DNA of 15,997 nucleotides, taken from positions 1-15,997 of the forward strand of contig JACPCC010000103.1 of the NCBI GenBank assembly GCA_016179995.1, written 5' to 3'. The notes under the pieces are model-generated. The model saw only the letters and a program-made list of their open reading frames with translations. It did no database searches and had not been told where the DNA came from. A program made the position numbers and the translations under genes. Below, piece by piece: positions 4,718 to 12,813 of this stretch; the first letter of the stretch is position 1; every line of letters starts with the position of its first letter. The DNA is from Candidatus Woesearchaeota archaeon (GTDB taxonomy: Archaea > Nanobdellota > Nanobdellia > Woesearchaeales > GW2011-AR9).

Positions 4718-7378
4718 ATGAAATTACCAACTTCAGCGCCTCCTGAACCAAGCCAAAAAAGCGACCGCATCATCACTCGTGTTGTTGAAGAGGAGATGAA
4801 AGAAGCTTACGTTAATTATGCCATGTCAGTCATTGTAGGTCGGGCCCTGCCAGACGTAAGAGACGGTCTTAAGCCAGTCCATAGGCGCATCTTGTACACC
4901 GCGTATGACATGGGTTTACTGCACAACAAACCATTCAAAAAATGCGCGCGTATTGTAGGAGAATGTATGGGTAAGTATCACCCACACGGCGACATTTCTG
5001 TTTATGATTCTTTAGTCCGCATGGCTCAAGATTTTTCTTTGAGATACCCATTAATTAAGGGTCAAGGAAATTTTGGTTCTATAGATGCGGATCCACCGGC
5101 CGCGATGCGTTATACCGAGGCAAAACTACAAGCCATATCTGAAGAAATGCTCAAAGACATCGATAAAGAAACAGTTAATTTTAAAGACAATTTTGATGCT
5201 TCTTTGAAAGAGCCCGAAGTGCTTCCTAGCGCTATTCCAAACCTCTTAATAAACGGCTCTTCGGGTATTGCCGTTGGTATGGCTACAAACATTCCGCCGC
5301 ACAACTTAAAAGAAGTCTGTCGGGGTAGTATCGCTTTACTCGATAACCCCGAACTAAGCGCCGAAGAGCTGCAAAAATTTATACCCGCTCCTGACTTTCC
5401 AACCGGCGGAGAACTAATCTGCGGTACTGCTTTGCATCACGCTTATACTTATGGTCGCGGAAAGATAACTATCAAATCAGTAACGGAATTAGAAAATCAA
5501 AAGATTATCGTTAAAGAAATTCCTTATCAAGTAAATAAATCGGAACTGATCGAAGAAATCGCTTCATTGGTGCAAGACAAAAAAATTCAAGATATCAGGA
5601 ACATCAACGACGAATCCGACCGAGAGGGCATCCGAATAGTTATCGACCTCAAGAAAGATGCCGATCCGCAGGTCGTTTTAAATCAGCTATATCAATTCAG
5701 CAGATTACAGATTTCCTTCGGCTTAATTATGCTGGCTCTGGTCAATAACCAGCCCTGTTTGCTGGGTTTAAAAGATTTAATCAACCATCATCTTTCTCAT
5801 CGCCGTATAGTAATCGTGCGCCGCACGGAATTCGAACTTAAAGAAGCACAGGAAAAAGTACACCTCCTCGAAGGACTTCTAGTCGCTTTAAATAATTTGG
5901 ATGAAGTCATTCCCGGCATCAGAAATAGCCGCACCATTGAAGACGCCCAAGTATTTTTAACTTCTCATTATTCACTCAGCGAACGCCAAGCTAAGGCAAT
6001 CTTAGAATTACGTTTACAAAAATTAGCTTCTTTAGAACAAGAAAAAATCAAAAGCGAACACCAAACATTGTTAGGTCAAATCGCTGAGTATAAAAGCATC
6101 CTTTCTGACGATAAAAAAGTATCCGCTATTATCAAAGGAGAGCTCCAGGAGATCATGAAAAAATATGGCGACGAGCGCCGTTCTAAAGTAACTCTTGGAA
6201 CAGACGAAGACGGCGATTTCAATATGGAAGAACTAATTAATGAAGAATCTGCCGTCATTACTGTAACTAAAACTGGCTATATCAAACGCCAGCCTTTAGA
6301 CGCTTACCGTCTGCAAAAGAGGGGAGGTAAAGGCATTCTTGCAGCCGGTATGAAAGAAGAAGACGTCGTCGAAGCGATTTATATTGCCTCCACTCACGAC
6401 TATTTACTCTGCTTTACCAACGAAGGCCAAATGTATTGGTTAAAAGTATATCAAATACCTGAAGCTAGTCGTCAAGCTAAAGGCAGGCACATAGCTAATC
6501 TTTTAGAGTTTAACTCTGCTGAAAAGATAACTGCTATCGTTCCCGTACAAGGTTTTACTGAAGGCTATTTATTTATGGCCACTAAAAAAGGTACTGTTAA
6601 GAAAACAGAGCTTAAAGAGTTCTCTTCCTTGCGCAAAGGCGGAATTCGCGCCATAACTCTAGAAGAGGGTGATTCTTTAATCCGCGTGCGTTATACTGCC
6701 GGCAAGAACGAAATAATTTTAGCTACCAAACAAGGTTCAGCTAATCGCTTCTCCGAAGAAGATGTTCGCTTTATTGGCCGTGCCGGAATGGGTGTGCGTG
6801 GCATCCGTCTAGAAGAAGGAGATGAAGTAATTGGTATGCTTGCTGCTGAAGAAGGCAAAGAAATCTTAACCCTTACGGAAAAAGGTTATGGCAAACGTAC
6901 ACCCGTATCTGATTATCGTCTTTGTAGCCGTGGAGGAAAAGGCGTTACAAATATCAAAACTACCGATAAAAATGGACCTGTAAAAACCGTTATGCTAGTT
7001 GATGGAACGGAAGAGTTAATGCTGGTCTCCCAACAAGGTGTTGGTATTAGAATTAAATGTAGTGATGTTTCTCTTATTGGTCGAGCCACGCAAGGTGTTA
7101 GAGTAATGCGTTTGCAAGAAAACGATTCTCTGGCTGCCGCAGCCAAAATCGTCGTCGATACGGAAAACATAGTTGCCCAAGATTTAGATAAAACTGGTAT
7201 TTTGCCTCCTGAGAAAGTGGCCCCCTCAGATGGAGATGTTCTCGACGTTGAGGAAAATTTCGCAACCCCTAACGATTCCGCTAATGAAGATTCTATATCT
7301 AACGACTCTTCTAATGACTCTATTAATCTTTCTGACAATACGGACATTTCTAAAGACGACCATGAAAACAGCCAGTAA
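4718..7378 (+). CDS. gyrA: DNA gyrase subunit A
   Basis: DNA-cutting and wrapping subunit of gyrase, which with GyrB introduces negative supercoils; archaeal copies derive from bacteria. At 886 residues it is full length. The N-terminal block VVEEEMKEAYVNYAMSVIVG, then LPDVRDGLKPVHRRILY, GKYHPHGD and GQGNFGSIDADPPAAMRYTE are canonical; Tyr132, after Arg131, is the catalytic tyrosine. The C-terminal pinwheel starts with the GyrA box QKRGGKG (533-539), which marks a gyrase rather than topoisomerase IV; blade-like repeats follow, including SRGGKG. The last 50 residues are a low-complexity Asp/Ser/Asn tail absent from the core fold. gyrB is not in the window. A TATA-like TTTATACTATAAAA lies at about 4646-4659. 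The last 17 nt overlap the next gene, implying co-transcription. Confidence 0.98.
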   Translation: MKLPTSAPPEPSQKSDRIITRVVEEEMKEAYVNYAMSVIVGRALPDVRDGLKPVHRRILYTAYDMGLLHNKPFKKCARIVGECMGKYHPHGDISVYDSLVRMAQDFSLRYPLIKGQGNFGSIDADPPAAMRYTEAKLQAISEEMLKDIDKETVNFKDNFDASLKEPEVLPSAIPNLLINGSSGIAVGMATNIPPHNLKEVCRGSIALLDNPELSAEELQKFIPAPDFPTGGELICGTALHHAYTYGRGKITIKSVTELENQKIIVKEIPYQVNKSELIEEIASLVQDKKIQDIRNINDESDREGIRIVIDLKKDADPQVVLNQLYQFSRLQISFGLIMLALVNNQPCLLGLKDLINHHLSHRRIVIVRRTEFELKEAQEKVHLLEGLLVALNNLDEVIPGIRNSRTIEDAQVFLTSHYSLSERQAKAILELRLQKLASLEQEKIKSEHQTLLGQIAEYKSILSDDKKVSAIIKGELQEIMKKYGDERRSKVTLGTDEDGDFNMEELINEESAVITVTKTGYIKRQPLDAYRLQKRGGKGILAAGMKEEDVVEAIYIASTHDYLLCFTNEGQMYWLKVYQIPEASRQAKGRHIANLLEFNSAEKITAIVPVQGFTEGYLFMATKKGTVKKTELKEFSSLRKGGIRAITLEEGDSLIRVRYTAGKNEIILATKQGSANRFSEEDVRFIGRAGMGVRGIRLEEGDEVIGMLAAEEGKEILTLTEKGYGKRTPVSDYRLCSRGGKGVTNIKTTDKNGPVKTVMLVDGTEELMLVSQQGVGIRIKCSDVSLIGRATQGVRVMRLQENDSLAAAAKIVVDTENIVAQDLDKTGILPPEKVAPSDGDVLDVEENFATPNDSANEDSISNDSSNDSINLSDNTDISKDDHENSQ

Positions 7379-8678
7379 ACAAAGTGCCTCCGTCATCTCT
7401 GTAAAAGAAAAAGCGCCGCAGATTGTAAAGAAAAAAAGTAAAAACCAAATAGAATTTAAAAACAATCTGGAAATTCCTGCTTTTTTATTGGTCCATAAAG
7501 GTTTGGAAAAGATTGCTTTACAAGAACTAGAAGAACTGAGCGGCGTCAAAGGAAAAGTTTTTTGCGGAGATAAAGATTTTTCAGCTATTGAATTTTCCGT
7601 CCTCCGCCATGAAGACTTGACCTATTTGCTCAATCATTTGCAGTCCATTCGCGGATTATTTTTCTCTCTCGGCAGAGAAGAATCCTGGAAATCATTTTTA
7701 ACTAAAGATTTTCAAGGCTCTAAATTTTTATTTAACCAAGCGTCTCTTAAAATAGAGATAGAAGGAATAAGTGATATAGAAGAACGTAAAGAGATAACTT
7801 CCAGTTTGGCCGGCAAAATATTTCAAGATTATGATAAATTGGACTTAAAAGTTGATTTTAAGAAACCACAAATCGTTGCTTTAATTTGTTTAATAAACAA
7901 ACATTATTTTCTGGGCTGGGATTTGAGCGGTCAAGAACTGCACAAACGACCCTTTCGCGTCTTCCCGCACCAAGCTTCTTTTACTGGTGATATTGCTTAT
8001 TATTTGGTGCGTAAAGTTGGTTTTCAGCGCAATTTAAACACCAAAAATTCAGAACACAAAAATCCAGAACTAAATAATTCAAACAATCAAAAACCAGAGA
8101 AACTATTAATCGGTTTAGCTAAAGACTCCTCCATAGCTTTAGAAGCTGGCGTCTTTTTATTGAATAGAAAGTTACACCGTGCACCATATTTGTTGGAAAA
8201 ATATCCTGTTTTTCAAGGTATTGAAGCGTCTAATCTCAGTGTAAAAAACGTTGTCTCTGACGATTCTACTTCTCATCCCGCAGCCACTACTACAGATACA
8301 ACCACAGACGCTAACCAATTTCAAATCTACGCTTTCGACGAATCCAATCCCAATTACGTTGCCTCTCGCAAAAATATTAAGATTGCTGGATTAAGCTCTT
8401 TTATTGATTTAAACAAATACGCTCTTGACGAATTGGAATTAAAATATGGTGAGGATGTCTTTCAATACGCCATTTTCCACTTCACTTCTAAAGACGAAGA
8501 AAAGATAAATGAAGTTTATTATCAGCTCAACTTGATTTTGAAAAAAAGCGGACAAGCACTATTTATCGGTCGCAAGAATTGGGATTTGCCAATTTCTGAT
8601 CGCTTTGAACTACTGGAAAAAGAAGAATTGACTAGGGGCGAGAGCACGTTAAATTTGTGGCTGATGAAGAAGAAGTGA
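7362..8678 (+). CDS. THUMP/Trm14-like methyltransferase homologue, probably catalytically inactive
   Basis: 438 residues from the ATG at 7362, overlapping the end of gyrA; the frame is open to 7230 but the upstream part is shadow of gyrA. IPAFLLVHKGLEKIALQELE (38-57) is the opening of THUMP-type RNA methyltransferases of the Trm14/RlmL kind, and LSGQELHKRPFRVFPHQASF (188-207) matches the linker before their Rossmann domain. In that domain LLIGLAKDSSIALEAGVFLL (248-267) sits where the SAM loop DPxCGSGTxxIEA belongs, and FQYAIFHFTS (367-376) where the catalytic NPPY is expected; neither motif survives. FDESNPNYVASRKNIKIAG keeps the acidic strand that binds the SAM ribose in relatives. Asn-rich (226-245) and Thr/Asp-rich (300-318) inserts are unusual. 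RNA binding without methylation is the inference; a divergent active enzyme is possible. Confidence 0.72.
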   Translation: MKTASKQSASVISVKEKAPQIVKKKSKNQIEFKNNLEIPAFLLVHKGLEKIALQELEELSGVKGKVFCGDKDFSAIEFSVLRHEDLTYLLNHLQSIRGLFFSLGREESWKSFLTKDFQGSKFLFNQASLKIEIEGISDIEERKEITSSLAGKIFQDYDKLDLKVDFKKPQIVALICLINKHYFLGWDLSGQELHKRPFRVFPHQASFTGDIAYYLVRKVGFQRNLNTKNSEHKNPELNNSNNQKPEKLLIGLAKDSSIALEAGVFLLNRKLHRAPYLLEKYPVFQGIEASNLSVKNVVSDDSTSHPAATTTDTTTDANQFQIYAFDESNPNYVASRKNIKIAGLSSFIDLNKYALDELELKYGEDVFQYAIFHFTSKDEEKINEVYYQLNLILKKSGQALFIGRKNWDLPISDRFELLEKEELTRGESTLNLWLMKKK

Positions 8679-8685
8679 TTTTTTT
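8679..8685 (+). terminator. T7 terminator after the gyrA/THUMP operon
   Basis: Seven T directly follow the TGA stop, typical of an archaeal U-tract terminator. No hairpin is evident. Confidence 0.6.
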
Positions 8686-8736
8686 GACCTAAATATTAAT
8701 CAATCACTTTCTCCACAACACTCTCCGCAAACCAAC

Positions 8737-8744
8737 TTTTATAA
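8737..8744 (+). promoter_or_regulatory. TATA box of the site-2-protease-like gene
   Basis: TTTTATAA (continuing AACC) centred about 27 nt before the ATG at 8768, the spacing of a leaderless message. Confidence 0.65.
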
Positions 8745-8767
8745 ACCTTAAATGCTTTCTTCCCCCC

Positions 8768-9496
8768 ATGTCAACCTTCAGAGAGCTTCAAAGTAGGATC
8801 AAAGAATATTTCACTTTTAGTCTCAGAGAAATCTCTGGTTTGGCCGTGGCCGTCATTTTAACTGGTTTTATTTTTTCATTTCGCAATTGGGGCTTAGAAG
8901 AATTTAGTTTTGCTACCGGTTTCAAAAATTTTATTACCACCTCTCTCGCCGTGGCTTTAATTTTTATCCTACGTTTTTCTTGCCAAAAAATATACGGTCT
9001 GAGCTGCGGTTATAAGGTAGAATTTAATCCTTGGTGGCCTGGCTTTTTGATTGCTCTAATTGTTGCCTTCATTTCTAAAGGTTTTATCCCCCTAATTTTA
9101 ATCGGCGGCGTTTCCGTAATTTTTATTTCCCGACAAAGATTGGGCGAGTTCCGCTACGGTTTCTCTTACTGGGAAAACGGCGTAATTTCTTTATGGGCCG
9201 TTTATGCGCAGCTGATTGCTGGATTACTTTTCGCTTTATGCCTTTACGCTTTTCCGCAAAGCCTCTTTTTCCATAAAGGAATGATAATCTCCTTGCTCGG
9301 CGCATTTTTCTGTCTATTACCTCTGCCGCCATTTGACGGTTTAAACATCTTTTTTGCCTCCAGAAATGTTTATTTATTGGCTTTTGTCTTACTTTTAACC
9401 GCCGCAGTGCTATTATTAACTCAAACCTTGGCCGGACTTATACTTGCCGTTGTTATCGGCGCATTAATTGCCATAGTTTATCTGTTAATATCCTAG
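8768..9496 (+). CDS. Site-2-protease-like (M50) membrane protein lacking the HExxH zinc motif
   Basis: A 242-residue polytopic membrane protein with the layout of the short M50 site-2 proteases found in DPANN archaea, which cleave peptides within membranes using zinc. The late motif LLPLPPFDGLNIF (183-195, Asp190) matches LLPxPPLDGxxxF, and CGYKVEFNPWWPGFLIAL matches the segment just after the active site. The active site itself is gone: where relatives have HELAHK, this protein has RFSCQK (69-74), so both His ligands and the catalytic Glu are replaced. The inner SLxGPLTN segment is also altered (SLWAVYAQ). It is therefore probably a non-proteolytic relative, comparable in principle to iRhoms. 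It has its own TATA box at leaderless distance and follows a terminator, so it is a separate unit. Confidence 0.78.
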   Translation: MSTFRELQSRIKEYFTFSLREISGLAVAVILTGFIFSFRNWGLEEFSFATGFKNFITTSLAVALIFILRFSCQKIYGLSCGYKVEFNPWWPGFLIALIVAFISKGFIPLILIGGVSVIFISRQRLGEFRYGFSYWENGVISLWAVYAQLIAGLLFALCLYAFPQSLFFHKGMIISLLGAFFCLLPLPPFDGLNIFFASRNVYLLAFVLLLTAAVLLLTQTLAGLILAVVIGALIAIVYLLIS

Positions 9497-9540
9497 AATT
9501 GTTTTAAGAATTCAAAACTACTTTAAAAACCTCACGCCGC

Positions 9541-9620
9541 CAAAAGTAAAAATATACAACAAGGAATAAAAATACACAACAAAAAGTAAAATCACACCAC
9601 AAAAAGTAAAAACATAAAGG
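9541..9620 (+). repeat. Four tandem 20-bp repeats between two membrane-protein genes
   Basis: Units at 9541, 9561, 9581 and 9601, each exactly 20 bp, share a core AAAGTAAAAATACACAAC (for example AAGGAATAAAAATACACAAC and AAAAAGTAAAATCACACCAC). The last unit diverges at its end and supplies the AAGGAG that may be the ribosome binding site of the next gene. Confidence 0.8.
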
Positions 9621-9638
9621 AGTATAACAAAAATCACA

Positions 9639-9992
9639 ATGAGTTGGAAAATACCTAACTGGAAAGAAGAATGGGTTCAAGCATCGGCTTTATTTTTTCT
9701 CTTCTTAGGCTTCGCCATAGCTATATTCCTAACTAATCCCTTCTTGGTCTATCTTTCTATTTTCTTAGCTGGATTTTTAGCAGGAAGAATTTATTATGTT
9801 AAGTATCTTAAAGAACCAATTTTACCATTTATTTTAATGATTCTGGGCTTCTTTTTAGGCTATTTTGTAGGCGCTTTTTGGGCCAGTCGCTTCCTCTGCA
9901 TTTTCTTCTTTGCTTTGGGCTTTGGACTTTCCTATTATCTACACACTAAAAAAATCATAGGAATATTTAAAAGTGAAAGCTTCCTTAAGTGA
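9639..9992 (+). CDS. Conserved-looking four-helix membrane protein, function unknown
   Basis: 117 residues with four predicted spans at about 15-31, 35-53, 61-80 and 84-101. It begins MSWKIPNWKEEWVQASALFF; the amphipathic KEEW segment before the first span and the small-residue stretches FLAGFLAGR and ILGFFLGYFVGAFWASR suggest tight helix packing. I recall similar short membrane proteins in DPANN genomes but cannot name a function. The start at 9639 follows AAGGAG (about 9618-9622) at a long 17-nt spacing, so initiation may be weak or leaderless. The stop is only three nt before the next gene, indicating a shared message. Confidence 0.75.
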   Translation: MSWKIPNWKEEWVQASALFFLFLGFAIAIFLTNPFLVYLSIFLAGFLAGRIYYVKYLKEPILPFILMILGFFLGYFVGAFWASRFLCIFFFALGFGLSYYLHTKKIIGIFKSESFLK

Positions 9993-9995
9993 AAT

Positions 9996-10295
9996 ATGCC
10001 TACTTACAACGTCAAAAGTGTCACTCTTAGCCGCAAACCCGGCAAGGATAAAGACAAACTATGGACCGCCTTTCTTGGTCTGTTTAGCGAGAATAATCCG
10101 CATCTTCACGGTCGCGCCCCCATTGACGTGCTAGAAATTAAAGAAGTGGAAAAAGTAAGAATTCACGACCTCAGAAACATTTCTTATTATTTGCAGGGAA
10201 ATGATATTGTCATTAATGATCTCACTGAACTAAATCTCAACAAAGAAGGCAACATTCTTACTTTAACCGGAAAACAGAAACTAAACACGAACTAA
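9996..10295 (+). CDS. 99-aa hypothetical protein paired with the membrane protein
   Basis: A soluble, charged protein starting MPTYNVKSVTLSRKPGKDKD. No family recognised. It alternates hydrophobic strands and charged turns: IDVLEIKEVEKVRI in the middle, then YYLQGNDIVINDLTELNLN and GNILTLTGKQKLNTN, which looks like an all-beta C-terminal half. No membrane segment or signal peptide. It begins three nt after the preceding stop, so the two proteins are probably made together and may act together at the membrane. Its last five codons are built from the first units of an 11-bp repeat, so the C-terminus has probably been remodelled by repeat expansion. Confidence 0.7.
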   Translation: MPTYNVKSVTLSRKPGKDKDKLWTAFLGLFSENNPHLHGRAPIDVLEIKEVEKVRIHDLRNISYYLQGNDIVINDLTELNLNKEGNILTLTGKQKLNTN

Positions 10296-10329
10296 ACAGA
10301 AACTAAATCTGAACTAAACAGAACCTAAA
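10275..10329 (+). repeat. Five tandem 11-bp repeats running out of a coding end
   Basis: Five consecutive 11-bp units: CAGAAACTAAA, CACGAACTAAA, CAGAAACTAAA, TCTGAACTAAA, CAGAACCTAAA. Units 1 and 2 are the end of the 99-aa gene, including its TAA stop; the rest fill the spacer before valS. Confidence 0.85.
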
Positions 10330-10330
10330 A

Positions 10331-10341
10331 TAATTTTTATC
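10331..10341 (+). promoter_or_regulatory. Possible TATA box of valS
   Basis: TAATTTTTATC centred about 24 nt before the ATG at 10360, close to leaderless spacing. The match to a TATA box is moderate. Read-through from the upstream pair is also possible. Confidence 0.4.
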
Positions 10342-10359
10342 AAGCATTATACTGAGAAA

Positions 10360-12813
10360 ATGACTTCTACAAAAACGGAACTTCCCCAGCTACCCCAGCA
10401 TTACAATCCGCAGGAAGCGGAAGTTAAATGGCAGAATTTTTGGTTGGAAAATAAAATTTTTGATTTTGATGAAAAATCATCTCGACCGATTTATTCCATC
10501 GACACTCCGCCTCCATACGCTTCAGCCGACCATTTGCACGTCGGGCACGGTATGCATTACTCTCAATTCGAGTTCGTGGCTCGTTTTCAGCGCATGCACG
10601 GCAAGAATGTTTTTTTCCCCATGGGTTACGATGACAATGGTCTTCCCACAGAGCGTTATGTTGAGAAAAAATACAAAATAGACAAATCAAAAACCACTAG
10701 AAAAGATTTTATTAAACTCTGTCTGGAAGAAACAAAAAAAACTGGCCAGACTTATTACAACTTATTCACTCGATTGGGCTTTTCTATCGACTGGAATTTA
10801 TTATACCAGACCATTGGCGAAAAAGCCCGCCGCGTAGCCCAAAAATCATTTCTCGATTTATATAAAAAAGGTCGCATGGAACTAGTCGATCAGCCCACAG
10901 CGTGGTGTGTTAATTGTCAAACTTCTATTGCTCAAGCCGACTTCGATAATGTGGAGATGTCTTCTCACTTTAACGATATCATCTTCAAATGCGGCGGACA
11001 GGATTTAGTTATTGCTACAACTCGGCCTGAACTTTTATCGGCTTGTGTGGCTTTATTTTATCATCCCGACGATGCGCGTTACCAAAAATTGAAAGGAAAA
11101 TTTGCTCAAGTCCCTTTGTTCAATTATGAAGTTCCGTTGCTTACTGACGAGTCGGTTGATAAAGAAAAAGGCACCGGGTTAATGATGGTCTGTACTTTTG
11201 GTGATAAAGAAGATATTGAAAAATGGCACAAGTATAAGCTGCCTCTGCGCGTTGTGCTTACGGAAGATGGGCGTCTAAATGACTTCGCGGGCGAATTTAA
11301 ATGTTTGAAGATTAAAGAAGGGCGGACCAAAATTATTGAGCAGCTTCAAGAACAGAAATTACTTCTGCGTCAGCAGCCCATAACTCATGCTGTTAACGTT
11401 CATGAACGTTGCAGCATCGAAATAGAATTCCTTAAAAAACAGCAGTGGCAAATCAAAGTTTTAGATAAAAAAGAAGAATTGATTGAAATTGCTCAGAAAG
11501 TAAAATGGCATCCTGAGCACATGAAAGTTCGCTACGAACATTGGGTCAAAAACTTGCAATGGAACTGGGGCATCTCTCGTCAAAGATATTACGGCGTACC
11601 TTTTCCAGTGTGGTACTGCCAGAAATGCCACGCTGTTATATTGCCAGAAGAAAAAGACCTGCCAGTAGATCCACGTGAAGAATCACATAAAGGAAAGTGC
11701 GCTTGCGGTTCTACTAACTTCTTAGCTGAAATGGACGTCATGGATACTTGGATGACTTCTTCTGTCAGTCCGGAAATCAATTCTGACTGGGGTGCAATCA
11801 ACGAACGGAAAAAATTACTGCCCATGTCTCTTCGCCCCCAAGCCCACGACATCATTAGGACCTGGGCTTTTTATACGCTGGTCAAATCTTATTATCATCA
11901 CAATAACATTCCCTGGGAAGATATTATGATTTCTGGCCACGGACAAGACTCGCGCGGGCAGAAAATGTCTAAAAACAAAGGCAATTTTATTGTTGCAGAA
12001 GAAGTAATTAAAAAATACAGTGCCGATGCCTTTCGCTTTTGGGCTGCTTCAGTTAAATTAGGCGACGATTTACCATTTCAAGAAAAAGATGTCCTTACTG
12101 GTCAAAAATTTATTAATAAGCTTTGGAACGCCTCAAAATTTGCTCTTTTACATTTAGAAGATTATGCTCCTGAAAAAGCCGCGGCTAGTGAAGTCTTCGA
12201 TCGCTGGATTCTAAGCAAACTGCAAAAAGTCATCAAAGAAAGCACGGACAGTTTTGAAAACTATGAATACTCGCGCACAAAGGCGGCTGTAGAAAATTTC
12301 TTTTGGCACAGTTTTTGCGACCAATATATGGAAATTGTCAAAGATCGTCTTTATAACCCCACTATTCGGGGTATGGGTGCCAGAAAAAGCGCACAATACA
12401 GCGTGTATGGAACTTTACTTGCTACCTTGAAAATGATTGCCCCCATTTTGCCACATATTACTGAAGAAATTTATCAGCTTTATTTTGCACAAAAAGAAGG
12501 CCAGAAGAGTTTGCATATTTCTGATTGGCCGGAATATAAACCAGAATTAATTGATGAAAAAGCAGAATTAGTTGGGGATTTAGGTGTTGATATAATTAAT
12601 ACTGTGCGCAAGTTTAAGTCCGAACAACAAGTATCTATGAAAGAAGAGCTTAAAGAGCTGATTCTAGTTAGCTCCGAAAAGGGTTTTTCCGAAACTATTA
12701 AAGAAATAGAAGCAGATTTAAGAGCAGTATTAAAAGCACAGAAAATATCTTTTAGCGGTCCAACGACCAGGGAAACTGAAGTTTTCAAAGTTAAAGTTGG
12801 AGTGGTAAGATAG
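10360..12813 (+). CDS. valS: Valyl-tRNA synthetase
   Basis: Class I synthetase that charges tRNA-Val in the cytoplasm. 817 residues, within the range of short archaeal-type ValRS. The ATP motif HVGH is at 60-63, after DTPPPYASADHLH. The CP1 editing domain that hydrolyses mischarged Thr-tRNA is marked by IATTRPELLSACVALFYHPD and GTGLMMVCTFGD. The block VHERCSIEIEFLKKQQW, then NWGISRQRYYGVPFPVWYC, then DVMDTWMTSSVSPEI and MISGHGQDSRGQK is diagnostic for ValRS rather than IleRS or LeuRS. The second signature is KMSKN (535-539) instead of KMSKS. Cys pairs CQKC and CACG in the 420-450 region probably form a zinc ribbon. An anticodon-binding domain follows. The stop overlaps the first unit of a 13-bp repeat. 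Confidence 0.97.
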   Translation: MTSTKTELPQLPQHYNPQEAEVKWQNFWLENKIFDFDEKSSRPIYSIDTPPPYASADHLHVGHGMHYSQFEFVARFQRMHGKNVFFPMGYDDNGLPTERYVEKKYKIDKSKTTRKDFIKLCLEETKKTGQTYYNLFTRLGFSIDWNLLYQTIGEKARRVAQKSFLDLYKKGRMELVDQPTAWCVNCQTSIAQADFDNVEMSSHFNDIIFKCGGQDLVIATTRPELLSACVALFYHPDDARYQKLKGKFAQVPLFNYEVPLLTDESVDKEKGTGLMMVCTFGDKEDIEKWHKYKLPLRVVLTEDGRLNDFAGEFKCLKIKEGRTKIIEQLQEQKLLLRQQPITHAVNVHERCSIEIEFLKKQQWQIKVLDKKEELIEIAQKVKWHPEHMKVRYEHWVKNLQWNWGISRQRYYGVPFPVWYCQKCHAVILPEEKDLPVDPREESHKGKCACGSTNFLAEMDVMDTWMTSSVSPEINSDWGAINERKKLLPMSLRPQAHDIIRTWAFYTLVKSYYHHNNIPWEDIMISGHGQDSRGQKMSKNKGNFIVAEEVIKKYSADAFRFWAASVKLGDDLPFQEKDVLTGQKFINKLWNASKFALLHLEDYAPEKAAASEVFDRWILSKLQKVIKESTDSFENYEYSRTKAAVENFFWHSFCDQYMEIVKDRLYNPTIRGMGARKSAQYSVYGTLLATLKMIAPILPHITEEIYQLYFAQKEGQKSLHISDWPEYKPELIDEKAELVGDLGVDIINTVRKFKSEQQVSMKEELKELILVSSEKGFSETIKEIEADLRAVLKAQKISFSGPTTRETEVFKVKVGVVR

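Noticed and set aside
6913..7347. Minus-strand open frame of 144 codons within gyrA
   Set aside because: It is antisense to the conserved gyrase C-terminal domain and has no recognisable product or ribosome site.
7230..7361. Longer N-terminus for the THUMP-family protein
   Set aside because: The 44 extra residues are the shifted reading of the gyrA tail and do not resemble a THUMP protein.
9541..9620. CRISPR array
   Set aside because: The 20-bp units are contiguous with no unique spacers, and no cas gene is present.
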